Shown here: one piece after another, positions 38,324 through 48,104 of the stretch
Layout of the letters: the number at the start of each line of letters is the position of its first letter
Numbering within the stretch: position 1 is the first letter of the stretch
Origin: Gammaproteobacteria bacterium
GTDB lineage: Bacteria > Pseudomonadota > Gammaproteobacteria > Chromatiales > Chromatiaceae
NCBI GenBank assembly: GCA_024510845.1
Contig: JANEMA010000001.1
Coordinates: 1-64,000 of the forward strand
Reading direction: 5' to 3'
Length of the DNA stretch: 64,000 nucleotides
Translations under genes and position numbers: made by a program
The notes under the pieces: model-generated
Seen by the model: the letters and a program-made list of their open reading frames with translations, nothing else
Databases searched by the model: none
Told to the model about the DNA's origin: nothing

Positions 38324-39520
38324 TCAGTCAGGACGACCGTCGATGCGAGGGCGTGTGAGTATCGGCAGGTAGATGAGTGTGAAGTGGGCGAAGGCCAGCA
38401 TCCACAGTATCTGGGAGAGTCCGACCCACAGGGTGTAGTGCGCGTCGTCGAGCAGTGGAAGCAGCACTCGACTCAGCGCACCGGCGGCGAGCAGTGCCAG
38501 GAACCAGCGGATAGCCGGTGGTGGCGAGGATACGTTGCGTCCGGTGTGTCCCAGGGCCACCCGCGCCATCATGCCCAGGGTCATCATGCCGATGCCGCCG
38601 TAGGTGAAGGCATGCAGGGCAATGGAGGGGGAGACCTCGCCCCATGTCGAGAGCAGGCGCAGGCCGAAGCCGGCCACTAGCGCGCCATAGCCCAGGAACA
38701 GGGACCACAGCAGCGGCTTGCGCCAGATACCAGGGGTGTGCCAGTCGACCAGGCGCAGGGCATGCATGCTGAACAGGGCCAGGCTGAGCAGCCTGATGGC
38801 CATGGTCTGTTCCGGCAGAAAGATTTCGAACATTGCCCAGATCGGCACGCCGACCAGGCTGGCGATGTCCAGCCAGCGACGGTTGCGAGGCACGAAGTCC
38901 TCGTCCACACCACGTTCGATGAAGAACGGCACCACCCGGCGCGCCATCATGAATACCAGAGCCAGGATCAGATACAGTCCGCCATAGAGTCCCCATCGGA
39001 TACCTTCGGCCAGGTAACCCAGTGCGCCGGCGTAGAAACTGGCGCTGGTGGCCAGCATCAGCATCAGCTTGGCCAGGATGCCGGTTTGTTTCCATTGCCG
39101 TACTCGCAGTACCGGGCGGGCCACACCGTAGAGCAGAGCGCAGAGAAACGCCAGATCGGCCGCTGCGGCCAGCCATAGCCCGTTGCCGGGGGTATAGAAG
39201 GCCACTCGTGCTCCCAGCCACAGGATAAAGGTGAATGCCAGCGAGGGGCCCTTGAGGCTAGGCTGACCGGTCCAATTGCTCACCGCAGTGAGCAGGAAGC
39301 CGGCTACTACCGCCATGGCGTAGCCAAAGACCATCTCGTGACCGTGCCAGACCACCGGTGGCAGCGCCGGGGGCGTGGCGGGGCTCCCGAAGACATAGTT
39401 TGCCATCCACAGCCCGACGGCAGTGATGCCGAACAGAGCAGCGCCGCTGAAGAAGGGCCGGAAGCCGAGCTGGAACAGTGCAACGTGCGGCAGTGGTGTG
39501 TGGGAGTCGATCTGCAGCAT
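38324..39520 (-). CDS. nnrS: NnrS family protein (heme-copper/NO-response membrane protein)
   Basis: LFQLGFRPFFSGAALFGI, WHGHEMVFGYAMAVVAGFLLTAVSNWTG, RRVVPFFIERG, HAFTYGGIGMMTLGMMARVALGHTGR. Confidence 0.93.
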   Translation of the reverse strand: MLQIDSHTPLPHVALFQLGFRPFFSGAALFGITAVGLWMANYVFGSPATPPALPPVVWHGHEMVFGYAMAVVAGFLLTAVSNWTGQPSLKGPSLAFTFILWLGARVAFYTPGNGLWLAAAADLAFLCALLYGVARPVLRVRQWKQTGILAKLMLMLATSASFYAGALGYLAEGIRWGLYGGLYLILALVFMMARRVVPFFIERGVDEDFVPRNRRWLDIASLVGVPIWAMFEIFLPEQTMAIRLLSLALFSMHALRLVDWHTPGIWRKPLLWSLFLGYGALVAGFGLRLLSTWGEVSPSIALHAFTYGGIGMMTLGMMARVALGHTGRNVSSPPPAIRWFLALLAAGALSRVLLPLLDDAHYTLWVGLSQILWMLAFAHFTLIYLPILTRPRIDGRPD

Positions 39521-39723
39521 GGAAGTACCTCTCTGTGATCTGACCATTATCCGACATCGGGGCGTTCAGTGGGGGTGGTGAGGACGGTTGGGGAAGGAGG
39601 AGGGACAACAGCAGCACCCGCCAGCACGCGGATGGTGCTGTTGGTAAGGGTGCAGCTCCAGTAACCGGTGGTGATCATCGCGTAGTGGTGTTGTGGCAGC
39701 TTGATATGATCTCCAGCTGGCGT

Positions 39724-40155
39724 TCAGCTGAACAGGCGCTGCCACCAGCGTTGGCGGTTGCGCGGTACAGGAGCGTCGTCGATCACCTTGGCGGGACATT
39801 CGAGGCTGATGATCCAGCGTGGTGGGATGACCATGCTGCCGCCGCAGGAAGATCCCAGGTTGTTAGGATCGTACACCTTGACCAGAGTAGGGGATTCGCG
39901 GTTGTCCACATAGACAATACCGCAATAGTCGTAATCGTGATCGGCATGCAGCAGCTGGTCGAGTTTCCCCAGAGCATGGTGCAGACTGCCACCCTTGATC
40001 GGCAGGGCAGGCAATTCAGCACCTACCTGGTAGAAGTACCAAGCCCTGCCCGAGCCGTTGAGGGTATCCCAGAGTTGATCCAGATCTTCCCAGCGCAGAA
40101 TGCCGGTGAACCGTCCGTTGAGCCGTCGAGAAAAATCGGATGCCTTATCGCTCAC
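39724..40155 (-). CDS. Hypothetical protein of unknown function
   Basis: Well-formed 143-aa ORF: SDKASDFSRRLNGRFTGILRWEDLDQLWDTL...GSSCGGSMVIPPRWIISLECPAKVIDDAP; family not recognised. Confidence 0.6.
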   Translation of the reverse strand: MSDKASDFSRRLNGRFTGILRWEDLDQLWDTLNGSGRAWYFYQVGAELPALPIKGGSLHHALGKLDQLLHADHDYDYCGIVYVDNRESPTLVKVYDPNNLGSSCGGSMVIPPRWIISLECPAKVIDDAPVPRNRQRWWQRLFS

Positions 40156-40378
40156 GCCGCCTTCCTGATGTGCCGAATCGAGCGCGCATTGTAGTGAGTA
40201 CCGGAGCATTGATGAATGCAGAGATATCTCCACTGTGGCACAGGGAGTTGGTTTCTGTCATGCGGCTGGCCGGTTTTCGGTGGGGAAGCCACTTCGGCAG
40301 GCGAGTATGCCTGCCTGTTTCCCCTTGTGCCTGGTTGCCCGATATCGCAGTATCTGTCGTATCTGCCGGGAGGAGACC

Positions 40379-40543
40379 ATGGGATTCTGGCTCCGGGGAT
40401 TGTTGCTGGATATGGATAGAGTACTCTACAGCGTGGATGCGGTAGTGTCGGGCAGGCATCGTGATGTTGCCTGCCGGGGGTGTCCTGGTCGAAGGGGGAA
40501 CCCCTGCCCGATTGGGATGCCCCTGATTTGCAATCGTTGCTGA
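40379..40543 (+). pseudogene. HAD-superfamily hydrolase N-terminal remnant
   Basis: LRGLLLDMDRVLYSVDAVVSG... resembles the LRGLLLDMDGVLYVGDAPIPGA start of HAD family IIA-type hydrolases; conserved DxDG is DMDR and the ORF stops after about 50 aa. Confidence 0.5.
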
Positions 40544-40760
40544 GGTACTGGTGGTGGGAAGGCGTTTTGTAAGAGTGCCAGGGGGCTGCTATCAATGGAA
40601 TTTGATCACATGTCGACCATCGGACTTTTGACGGTTCCCCATGGGCATGGAGATAATGTCCTGAACTTCAGAAGTTGAAATCTTCATACACTCCTGACGA
40701 TATACGAGGCTCCGGCCGGAGAACGGCGGGTGGATCCTCACGACCTGAACAACGAGAATC

Positions 40761-41867
40761 ATGAAACTCGGGATACCCAAAGAAACATTGACTGGAGAGG
40801 CGCGCGTCGCCATTACCCCGGAAGTCGCCAAGTCACTCATCGGCAAGGGTTTTGAAGTCTGTGTCGAACACGGTGCCGGCAAAGGCGCGCACTATCACGA
40901 CGATACCTATGCCGAGGCTGGCGTCACACTGGTCGATCGTGCCGAGTCGCTGGCCTGCGATATCGTTGCCAAGGTTCGTCGGCCGATGGTCGAGGATGTG
41001 GCACAGATGCGCGATGGCGCGGTGTTCATCGGCATGCTCGAGACCTGTGGCGAGGACGAGGTGGCTTCTGCCCTGCATGCCGGTGGCATCACTGTGCTGG
41101 CGCTGGAGCGTATCCCGCGCATTTCGCGCGCGCAATCGATGGACGTGCTCTCCTCGCAGGCCAACATTGGCGGTTATCGCGCGGTCATCGAGGCGGCGGC
41201 GCGCTACGAGCGCTTCATGCCCATGATGATGACTGCCGCGGGCTCGGTCAAACCGGCGTGCGTGGTGGTGTTGGGCGTCGGCGTGGCCGGCCTGCAGGCG
41301 ATTGCCACTGCGCGGCGCCTGGGCGCCGAGGTCTATGCCTACGATATCCGCCCCGAGACACGCGAGCAGATCGAGTCGCTGGGCGCTAGGCCCATAGATC
41401 TGGATATCGGCGAGGAGGGCAGCGGCGAGGGTGGTTATGCCAGGGAGCTCCCCGACGAGGCCAAGGCGCGCCAGCAGCAGATGCTGGCCGACGAGCTGGC
41501 CCGGGCTCACATCATCATCACCACCGCGCAGATTCCCTGCCGTCCCGCGCCACAGCTGGTAGCACCAGAGGTGGTCGAGCGCATGCGCGAAGGTTCGGTG
41601 ATCGTGGACATGGCCGCCGGTTCGGGCGGCAACTGCCCGCTGTCCAGACCCGACGAAATCGTCACCGAACATGGCGTGATCATCGTCGGCCATACCAATT
41701 ACCCCTCGATGATGGCGACCGATGCCAGCGCGTTTTTCGCACGCAACATTGCCAATCTCCTGGGCATCATGGTGGGCAGGTGTGAGGACGGTTCGCTGGG
41801 CCTCAAGGATCTCGACGAGGACGAAATCACCGCCGCCGCCCAGTTCAAGCCGCAAACGAGCAAATGA
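40761..41867 (+). CDS. pntAA: NAD(P) transhydrogenase subunit alpha, part 1
   Basis: MKLGIPKETLTGEARVAITPEVAKSLIGKGFEV, VLGVGVAGLQAIATARRLGAEVYAYDIRPETREQIESLGA. Confidence 0.96.
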   Translation: MKLGIPKETLTGEARVAITPEVAKSLIGKGFEVCVEHGAGKGAHYHDDTYAEAGVTLVDRAESLACDIVAKVRRPMVEDVAQMRDGAVFIGMLETCGEDEVASALHAGGITVLALERIPRISRAQSMDVLSSQANIGGYRAVIEAAARYERFMPMMMTAAGSVKPACVVVLGVGVAGLQAIATARRLGAEVYAYDIRPETREQIESLGARPIDLDIGEEGSGEGGYARELPDEAKARQQQMLADELARAHIIITTAQIPCRPAPQLVAPEVVERMREGSVIVDMAAGSGGNCPLSRPDEIVTEHGVIIVGHTNYPSMMATDASAFFARNIANLLGIMVGRCEDGSLGLKDLDEDEITAAAQFKPQTSK

Positions 41868-41876
41868 GAGAAGATC

Positions 41877-42164
41877 ATGCCTGACACATTGGTAGCACTG
41901 TATGTATTCGTCCTGGCCTGTTTCATCGGCTATTTCGTGATCTGGGGCGTCACTCCGTCGCTGCACACACCGCTGGTGGCACTGACCAATGCTATCTCGG
42001 GCATCGTCATCATCGGCGCCTTGCTGGTGACCGGTGCCGGGGAGGCTTCCGGCCCGGCCGGGATCATGGGCTTCTTCGCGGTCCTGCTGGCTTCGATCAA
42101 CGTCTTTGGTGGCTTTCTGGTGACCAATCGGATGTTGGCGATGTTCAAGAAGAAAAAGAAGTAA
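41877..42164 (+). CDS. pntAB: NAD(P) transhydrogenase subunit alpha, part 2 (membrane)
   Basis: [55 protein letters not shown]. Confidence 0.95.
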   Translation: MPDTLVALYVFVLACFIGYFVIWGVTPSLHTPLVALTNAISGIVIIGALLVTGAGEASGPAGIMGFFAVLLASINVFGGFLVTNRMLAMFKKKKK

Positions 42165-42173
42165 GGGGGCGAC

Positions 42174-43577
42174 ATGGAAATCTCAGCCAATACCCAGGTT
42201 TTGGCCTATCTGGTCTCTGCGGCACTATTTATCTTGTCACTCAAGGGGTTGACCCATCCGGCCTCGGCTCGACGGGGCAGCTTTCTGGGCATGATCGGCA
42301 TGGTGATCGCCATCATTGCTACGCTGATAGGCGGCGAGGTGCAGTCTTATGGCTTCATCGTCGTCGGTGTGCTGACCGGTGCGGTGATCGGTGGCGTGCT
42401 GGCTGCGTGTGTACAGATGACCGCTATGCCGCAGCTGGTGGCGGCGTTGCACAGCTTCGTCGGCATGGCCGCGGTGCTGGTGGCCATAGGTACCTTCATC
42501 AACCGTCATGCGATTGGCGACCTCAGTGCCGTGCTGATGAGTGAATTGTCAGCTGGTATCGTGATCGGCGCCATCACCTTCTCGGGATCGGTGATCGCCT
42601 TTGGCAAGCTTCAGGGGCTGATCTCCGGTGCGCCGGTGCGCTTCGTCGGCCAGCACGCGCTGAATGCTGTGATCGGTGTGGTCACCGTGCTGTTGGCGAT
42701 CCACTTCGCCATGAGCGGCTCCATGTTTTCGCTCACCGTCATGGTCCTGCTGTCCTTCGTGCTGGGCTTCACGCTCATCATTCCAATCGGTGGGGCCGAC
42801 ATGCCGGTGATCATCTCCATGCTCAACAGCTATTCGGGCTGGGCGGCCGTGGCCACCGGTTTCACGTTGCACAACAACCTGTTGATTATCGTCGGGGCGC
42901 TGGTCGGCTGCTCGGGTGCCATCCTGTCCTACATCATGTGCCGCGCCATGAACCGCTCCATCATCAATGTAGTGTTCGGTGGTTTCGGCAGTGATGCCGG
43001 GGGTGGTCCGGCCAGCGCTGGTGCCGTGGCCGCAGACAAGGGTGTCAGGTCGGCCTCGGTGGAAGATGCCATCTATTGGATGGAAGACGCCAATCGCGTC
43101 ATCGTGATACCCGGTTATGGGATGGCCGTGGCCCAGGCGCAGCATGCGCTCAAGGAGTTGATGGAACTGCTCGAAGAGAAGGATGTGGAGGTCAAGTTCG
43201 CCATCCATCCAGTGGCCGGACGCATGCCGGGACACATGAATGTGTTGCTGGCCGAGGCGGATATTCCCTACGATCATGCCTTCGAGATGGACGATATCAA
43301 CCCCGAGTTCGCGTCTACCGACGTAGTGCTGGTAGTCGGTGCCAACGATGTAGTCAACCCCGCTGCGCGTACCGATCACTCCAGCCCCATTTACGGCATG
43401 CCCATTATCGATGCCGGCAAGGCACAGCATGTGTATTTCCTGAAGCGTTCCATGAATCCTGGCTATTCCGGTGTGGACAACCTTCTGTTCTACCAAGACA
43501 ACGTCTCGCTGATCTTCGGTGATGCCAAGGACACCATCGAGGGCATGGTCACCGCGCTGAAAGGAGGTGGCCACTGA
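42174..43577 (+). CDS. pntB: NAD(P) transhydrogenase subunit beta
   Basis: GGADMPVIISMLNSYSGWAAVATGFTL, VIVIPGYGMAVAQAQHALKEL, HPVAGRMPGHMNVLLAEADIPYD. Confidence 0.97.
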   Translation: MEISANTQVLAYLVSAALFILSLKGLTHPASARRGSFLGMIGMVIAIIATLIGGEVQSYGFIVVGVLTGAVIGGVLAACVQMTAMPQLVAALHSFVGMAAVLVAIGTFINRHAIGDLSAVLMSELSAGIVIGAITFSGSVIAFGKLQGLISGAPVRFVGQHALNAVIGVVTVLLAIHFAMSGSMFSLTVMVLLSFVLGFTLIIPIGGADMPVIISMLNSYSGWAAVATGFTLHNNLLIIVGALVGCSGAILSYIMCRAMNRSIINVVFGGFGSDAGGGPASAGAVAADKGVRSASVEDAIYWMEDANRVIVIPGYGMAVAQAQHALKELMELLEEKDVEVKFAIHPVAGRMPGHMNVLLAEADIPYDHAFEMDDINPEFASTDVVLVVGANDVVNPAARTDHSSPIYGMPIIDAGKAQHVYFLKRSMNPGYSGVDNLLFYQDNVSLIFGDAKDTIEGMVTALKGGGH

Positions 43578-43606
43578 TACGGTCGTTCATTCCGGTCAGA
43601 CCGACG

Positions 43607-43632
43607 AGCCCGCCAGGCACGGCGGGTTCTTT
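43607..43632. terminator. Hairpin between convergent pntB and tatD
   Basis: gagcccgcc aggca cggcgggttctttcg (stem with one G-T wobble). Confidence 0.6.
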
Positions 43633-43636
43633 CGTT

Positions 43637-44416
43637 TCAGACGCCGCTCCGGCCGGCGGTGAGCACTGCCAGGGCATTGGCGGTGGTTTCGCGTGCAATG
43701 GTCTCACGGGTCTCGGGGCGCAGTTCGGTCAACACGTCCAGAATCTCCGGCAGCCATTGTGGGCTGTTGCGCTGATAGCGATGGGTGGCGCCGCTCATGC
43801 CGGGGGCATCGGTCTCGAGCACCAGATCGCTCAGCGGCAGCCGGGTGGCCAGTTTGCGCAGGTGGTATGCATTGGGTCGGGTGAGCATACCACCAAAGCC
43901 TAGGCGAAAACCCAGCTCGCGGTAGCGGCCTGCCTGTTGCAGACTGCCGTTGAAGGCATGGCAGAAGCCCCCAGGCAGGGTGTAGCGCTGCAGGGTGGCG
44001 AGTATCGCATCGTGTGCCTTGCGTACATGCAGGACCACCGGCAGGTTCTCGTGCTCGGCGATGGCGAGCTGGGCCGCGAACAGGGCCTGCTGGCGTGCGC
44101 GGTCGAGTTCGCGCAACTGGAAGTCCAGCCCGATCTCGCCGATGGCCGCCGGTCGGCGTTCGTGCACGCAGTCTTTCAGGGCGGCCAGGTCTCGTTGTGG
44201 ATCGTGTTGCGTGAGCAGTGTCGGATGCAGACCGATTGCTGGATACAGGTCGGGATCGCCGGTGCACAGCACCCACAGGTCCTCCCAACCGGAACGCATG
44301 ATGGCGGGAATCAGCAGGTGACGTACCCCGTTTGCTCGCGCGGCGGCCAGCACCTCGTCGCGGTCGGGATCGAAGGCGGTGACGTCCAGGTGACAATGGG
44401 TATCGAACAGTTCCAT
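43637..44416 (-). CDS. TatD family hydrolase
   Basis: MELFDTHCHLDVTAFDPDRDEVLAAAR, IGEIGLDFQ, VLHVRKAHDAIL, LVLETDAPGM. Confidence 0.93.
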   Translation of the reverse strand: MELFDTHCHLDVTAFDPDRDEVLAAARANGVRHLLIPAIMRSGWEDLWVLCTGDPDLYPAIGLHPTLLTQHDPQRDLAALKDCVHERRPAAIGEIGLDFQLRELDRARQQALFAAQLAIAEHENLPVVLHVRKAHDAILATLQRYTLPGGFCHAFNGSLQQAGRYRELGFRLGFGGMLTRPNAYHLRKLATRLPLSDLVLETDAPGMSGATHRYQRNSPQWLPEILDVLTELRPETRETIARETTANALAVLTAGRSGV

Positions 44417-44486
44417 GTGCTGATTTTACGGGTATGATCGGACGACGTCCCCGCAGTGTGAGGGGCGCCTGATCGGGAGGTACCTC

Positions 44487-44966
44487 ATGCGCATAGGACA
44501 CGGTTTCGATGCCCACCGTTTCTGTGAGGGTGACGCGGTAGTGATCGGAGGTGTGCGGATTCCGCATGACCGTGGTCTGGCCGCGCATTCCGATGGCGAT
44601 GTGCTGATCCATGCCATCTGTGATGCCCTGTTCGGAGCGATGGGTGAGGGCGACATCGGTCGGCATTTTCCCGATTCCGATCCGGCTTATCGTGGCATCG
44701 ACAGTATCCTGCTGCTGCGCGAGGTGATGGCACGGGTACAGGTGGCTGGCTATCGGCTGGGCAACCTGGATGCCACCGTGATTGCACAGGCGCCGCGCCT
44801 GTCGCCGTACATCGGGGCCATGCGCGCGCGCATGGGTGAAGTGATGGCAGCCACTTCCGCTCAGATCAACATCAAGGCCACTACCACCGAGAAGATGGGG
44901 CATACCGGGCGTGGCGAGGGCATCGATGCGCACGCTGTAGTATTGCTGTTGTCGGCCGATGCCTGA
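44487..44966 (+). CDS. ispF: 2-C-methyl-D-erythritol 2,4-cyclodiphosphate synthase
   Basis: [63 protein letters not shown]. Confidence 0.97.
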   Translation: MRIGHGFDAHRFCEGDAVVIGGVRIPHDRGLAAHSDGDVLIHAICDALFGAMGEGDIGRHFPDSDPAYRGIDSILLLREVMARVQVAGYRLGNLDATVIAQAPRLSPYIGAMRARMGEVMAATSAQINIKATTTEKMGHTGRGEGIDAHAVVLLLSADA

Positions 44967-46041
44967 ATCGGGGGGTATTCCGTCTGCCACCCTGGTCTTT
45001 GCCGAGGACGTCACGAGTGATCTGCCCAGGGCGCATGGCGGTGCGCCCCTGCGGGGCCGACTCAAGGCCGAACCCGAAGACTTTCAGGTCGAAGAGATTC
45101 CACCCGATGATCCGGAAGACGAGGGCGAGCACCTGTTGCTGGGTGTGCGCAAGCGTGGTCTCGACTCTCTGGAAGTAGCACGCAGGTTGGCGCGGCATGC
45201 AGGGGTGCCTCGGCGCGCGGTGGGTCTTGCCGGGCTCAAGGACCGTCACGCCCTGACCTGGCAACGCTTCAGCGTGCATCTTCCCGGCAACGAGGTGGAT
45301 TGGACTGTATTGGGCGATGACAATTTGTGCATCAGTGTGCTGGGTCGCTGCCGGCGCAAGCTGCGGCGTGGCGAACTGGCGGGCAATCGTTTCACGCTGA
45401 GGCTGAGGGCGATCGTCGGTGACCACGAGGCGGCCGATGCCGTGCTCACGACCTGCCGCCGCCGAGGTATCCCCAACTACTTTGGAGCGCAGCGCTTCGG
45501 GCGTGGGGCCTCCAACCTGATCCGTGCCCAGGCCTTGTTCAATCGCCGCTTGCGTCGTCTGCCGCCGGAACAGTTGCGCATGGTCACTTCGGCGGCGCGC
45601 AGTTACCTGTTCAATACCGTGCTGGCCAAGCGCGTGCAGGCCGGTGATTGGGATCGGGCCCTGCCCGGTGAGGTACTGCTGCATGCCGTCGAGGGACGTG
45701 CCTTGCCGTTCTCGCCCGAGGCGGACGAGCTGGAAGCTGCTGTGGCCTGTGGCGAATGGCATCCCAGTGGCCCTCTGTCGGGACGTACCGGGCATTGTCT
45801 GGCACCCCGGGTGGAAGCTGCCGAGTGCGAGGTGGCGGTGCTGGCCCGTCCACCCTTTCCGCAGTGGATCGAGTGGCTGGCTGGCCACGGCTTCGATGCC
45901 CTGCGCCGTGCGCTGCGCGTATTGCCTGAAGATCTGGACTGGCACTGGGAGCAAGATACCCTGGTACTGCGCTTCGTCCTGCCACCGGGTAGTTATGCCA
46001 CGGCACTGGTGCGCGAGCTGATGGTCCCTGGGCCGGCATGA
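44959..46041 (+). CDS. truD: tRNA pseudouridine(13) synthase TruD
   Basis: [52 protein letters not shown]; 8-nt overlap with ispF. Confidence 0.96.
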   Translation: MPESGGIPSATLVFAEDVTSDLPRAHGGAPLRGRLKAEPEDFQVEEIPPDDPEDEGEHLLLGVRKRGLDSLEVARRLARHAGVPRRAVGLAGLKDRHALTWQRFSVHLPGNEVDWTVLGDDNLCISVLGRCRRKLRRGELAGNRFTLRLRAIVGDHEAADAVLTTCRRRGIPNYFGAQRFGRGASNLIRAQALFNRRLRRLPPEQLRMVTSAARSYLFNTVLAKRVQAGDWDRALPGEVLLHAVEGRALPFSPEADELEAAVACGEWHPSGPLSGRTGHCLAPRVEAAECEVAVLARPPFPQWIEWLAGHGFDALRRALRVLPEDLDWHWEQDTLVLRFVLPPGSYATALVRELMVPGPA

Positions 46042-46049
46042 TCGGGCAC

Positions 46050-46217
46050 TTGGGCAAAGAAGCACCGTGCAATATCTCTTTCCAGCAGCCGATCCCTGTT
46101 CTTCGTGAAAGTCGAGTGATTCCATACCCTGTCATCGACAGGGAAAGCCACGAACCAGCGGAACAGCAGGTGGTAGTCGATCTGTTCCATACAACTGGCG
46201 TTTGCCGCGAATTTCAA
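46050..46217 (-). pseudogene. IS5-family transposase remnant
   Basis: MEQIDYHLLFRWFVAFPVDDRVWNHSTFTKNRDRLLERDIARCFFAQV matches the IS5/DUF772 N-terminal signature LMEQIDYNLLFRWFVGL..DDPVWDHSTFSKNRDRLLE. Confidence 0.8.
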
Positions 46218-46470
46218 CAGACTGCCAATGGCGCAGGATGCCCGGTTGTTGGTACGTGCATTGCGCCGGGCGACAGTGGTGTGCGAGTGTCTGGGCAGTG
46301 AGGAGCCGGTCGGGCGCCTGCGGGTTCGATGTGGTACGCGCGTTCCGGGCCTTGCTGGAGGTGCCGTTGGTGCCCGTTTGTCTGGCGTCGTGACCGGCGC
46401 GCTTGATTTATCGGCGGCATGCCGGTAAAAACCCTGCGCCTTGGATCAATCACATCTGGAGTAGCGTTGC

Positions 46471-46890
46471 ATGGCCGTGGAGTTTCCATCCGATTACCGT
46501 CCGAGCCCCGACGAGGAATACATGAACCCCATGCAGCTGGAGTATTTCCGGCGCAAACTGCTGGCTTGGCAGGACGAACTGATACAGGAGGTTCAGGAGG
46601 CGCTGAACAACCTGCGTGACGAGGCCTACCAGGAAGTTGGTGACGAGGCGGATCGCGCCAGCCGTGAGAGCGAACACGGTCTCGAGCTGCGCACCCGCGA
46701 TCGCTACCGCAAGCTGTTGCGCAAGATCGAGCAGGCGCTCGAGCGTATCGATGGTGGTTCTTATGGCTATTGCGAGGACACCGACGAGCCGATCGGCATC
46801 AAACGTCTTGAGGCGCGGCCCATCGCCACTCTGAGTATCGATGCCCAGGAACGCCGCGAGATGAAGGAAAAGGTACTCGCCGACGGTTGA
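46471..46890 (+). CDS. dksA: RNA polymerase-binding protein DksA (cysteine-depleted form)
   Basis: EYMNPMQLEYFRRKLLAWQDELIQEVQEALNNL, DRASRESEHGLELRTRDRYRKLLRKIEQALERI, GYCEDTDEPIGIKRLEARPIATLSIDAQERRE. Confidence 0.95.
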   Translation: MAVEFPSDYRPSPDEEYMNPMQLEYFRRKLLAWQDELIQEVQEALNNLRDEAYQEVGDEADRASRESEHGLELRTRDRYRKLLRKIEQALERIDGGSYGYCEDTDEPIGIKRLEARPIATLSIDAQERREMKEKVLADG

Positions 46891-46891
46891 T

Positions 46892-47602
46892 TCATTCGCG
46901 GTGGAACGGAGTACGTGCCACCGCCCAGATTTCCACCCGTTCCGCTCCGGCCTGCTTGAGCACCGTCGCGGCCGCGCGTGCTGTGGCCCCGGTGGTTACG
47001 ACATCGTCGATCAGTACCGCCCGAGCCGGCGGCATGTCGCCCTGCCAGGCGAAGGCCCCGCGCAGGTTGCGCAGGCGTTTGCGGCGGGAACTGGTGTGCT
47101 GGGTTGGTGCGGTACGGATGCGCTGCAGCGAGTGGCCGTCCCAGGGAATGTCGTGTACCCGGGCCACGATCCGGCAGAGTTCCGCAGCCTGATTGAAGCC
47201 GCGCTCGCGCAGGCGTGTTGGGTGCAAGGGGATCGGGAAGAGGCAATCGATGGCCTGTCCTGTCACCCTGTCCGCCAGTAGTTGCCCCAGCAGTGCCCCT
47301 GTCGCGAGATCGTGCCGGAACTTGAGCGTGCCGATCAGGCGGTCGATGGGTGGGGCATAGCTAAAGGGCATCAGCGCCTGGTCGAAGGGCGGCGGATCGG
47401 CCAGGCAGGCGCCGCACAATGTGCCTTCTTCGACGCCTGCCAGCGGTAAGCCGCAGTGCGTACAGGCGGTACCCAGCCAAGGCAGATCGCGCTTGCAGGC
47501 CGGGCACAGAGAGGCAACTGTCGTTGTCGGTGCCTGGCACAGGTGGCAACGCGGGCCAGGCAGCAGATTCTGGACGATCCTTGTCCACATGTCGACTTTC
47601 AT
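46892..47602 (-). CDS. ComF family protein (double zinc ribbon plus phosphoribosyltransferase domain)
   Basis: CHLCQAPTTTVASLCPACKRDLPWLGTACTHCGLPL, RGFNQAAEL, AVLIDDVVTTGATARAAATVLKQAGA. Confidence 0.93.
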   Translation of the reverse strand: MKVDMWTRIVQNLLPGPRCHLCQAPTTTVASLCPACKRDLPWLGTACTHCGLPLAGVEEGTLCGACLADPPPFDQALMPFSYAPPIDRLIGTLKFRHDLATGALLGQLLADRVTGQAIDCLFPIPLHPTRLRERGFNQAAELCRIVARVHDIPWDGHSLQRIRTAPTQHTSSRRKRLRNLRGAFAWQGDMPPARAVLIDDVVTTGATARAAATVLKQAGAERVEIWAVARTPFHRE

Positions 47603-47681
47603 GAGCCTCCCAGGTTGACAAGTGTGCGAGCGAGGTCAAGAATGCTTGACTGATCCCTTATGTATTTCGGAGTCTCGACCC

Positions 47682-48104
47682 ATGGATCCCGACCGTCAAG
47701 AGGGTGCGCGCGTCGTCAAGGCCGCGTCTTCCCGGTTTGCTGCGATGCAGATGGATATCGGCAACATTGTCAGCATGTTGTTGCCACCCCTGCCGCTGCT
47801 GTGGTTCGGTGCTTCCATGTTGGTGTATGCCATGCACAGACACCACCCCGATCCCCGGGTCGGTGAGTACACCCGCTGGGCGGGTTATCGTTTCTATGCG
47901 GTGATGGGCCTGATCATCCCCGTCGGCACCTTCTTTCCGGGGGACGCCAAGATCGCCTGGCTGGTCGCCTGGGTCGTGGGTATCCTCGTCATCGTGCCTT
48001 GGTCGGCCTGGTCCATCCTGCGTGCACGCCGCGAGGACTGGCGCGACATTGTGCTTCTCCGGTCCGAAGGTGCCGCCGTCGAGGAGATGCCCGAACATGT
48101 CTGA
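47682..48104 (+). CDS. Hypothetical membrane protein between comF and bioB
   Basis: Three hydrophobic segments ([60 protein letters not shown]); family not recognised. Confidence 0.6.
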   Translation: MDPDRQEGARVVKAASSRFAAMQMDIGNIVSMLLPPLPLLWFGASMLVYAMHRHHPDPRVGEYTRWAGYRFYAVMGLIIPVGTFFPGDAKIAWLVAWVVGILVIVPWSAWSILRARREDWRDIVLLRSEGAAVEEMPEHV

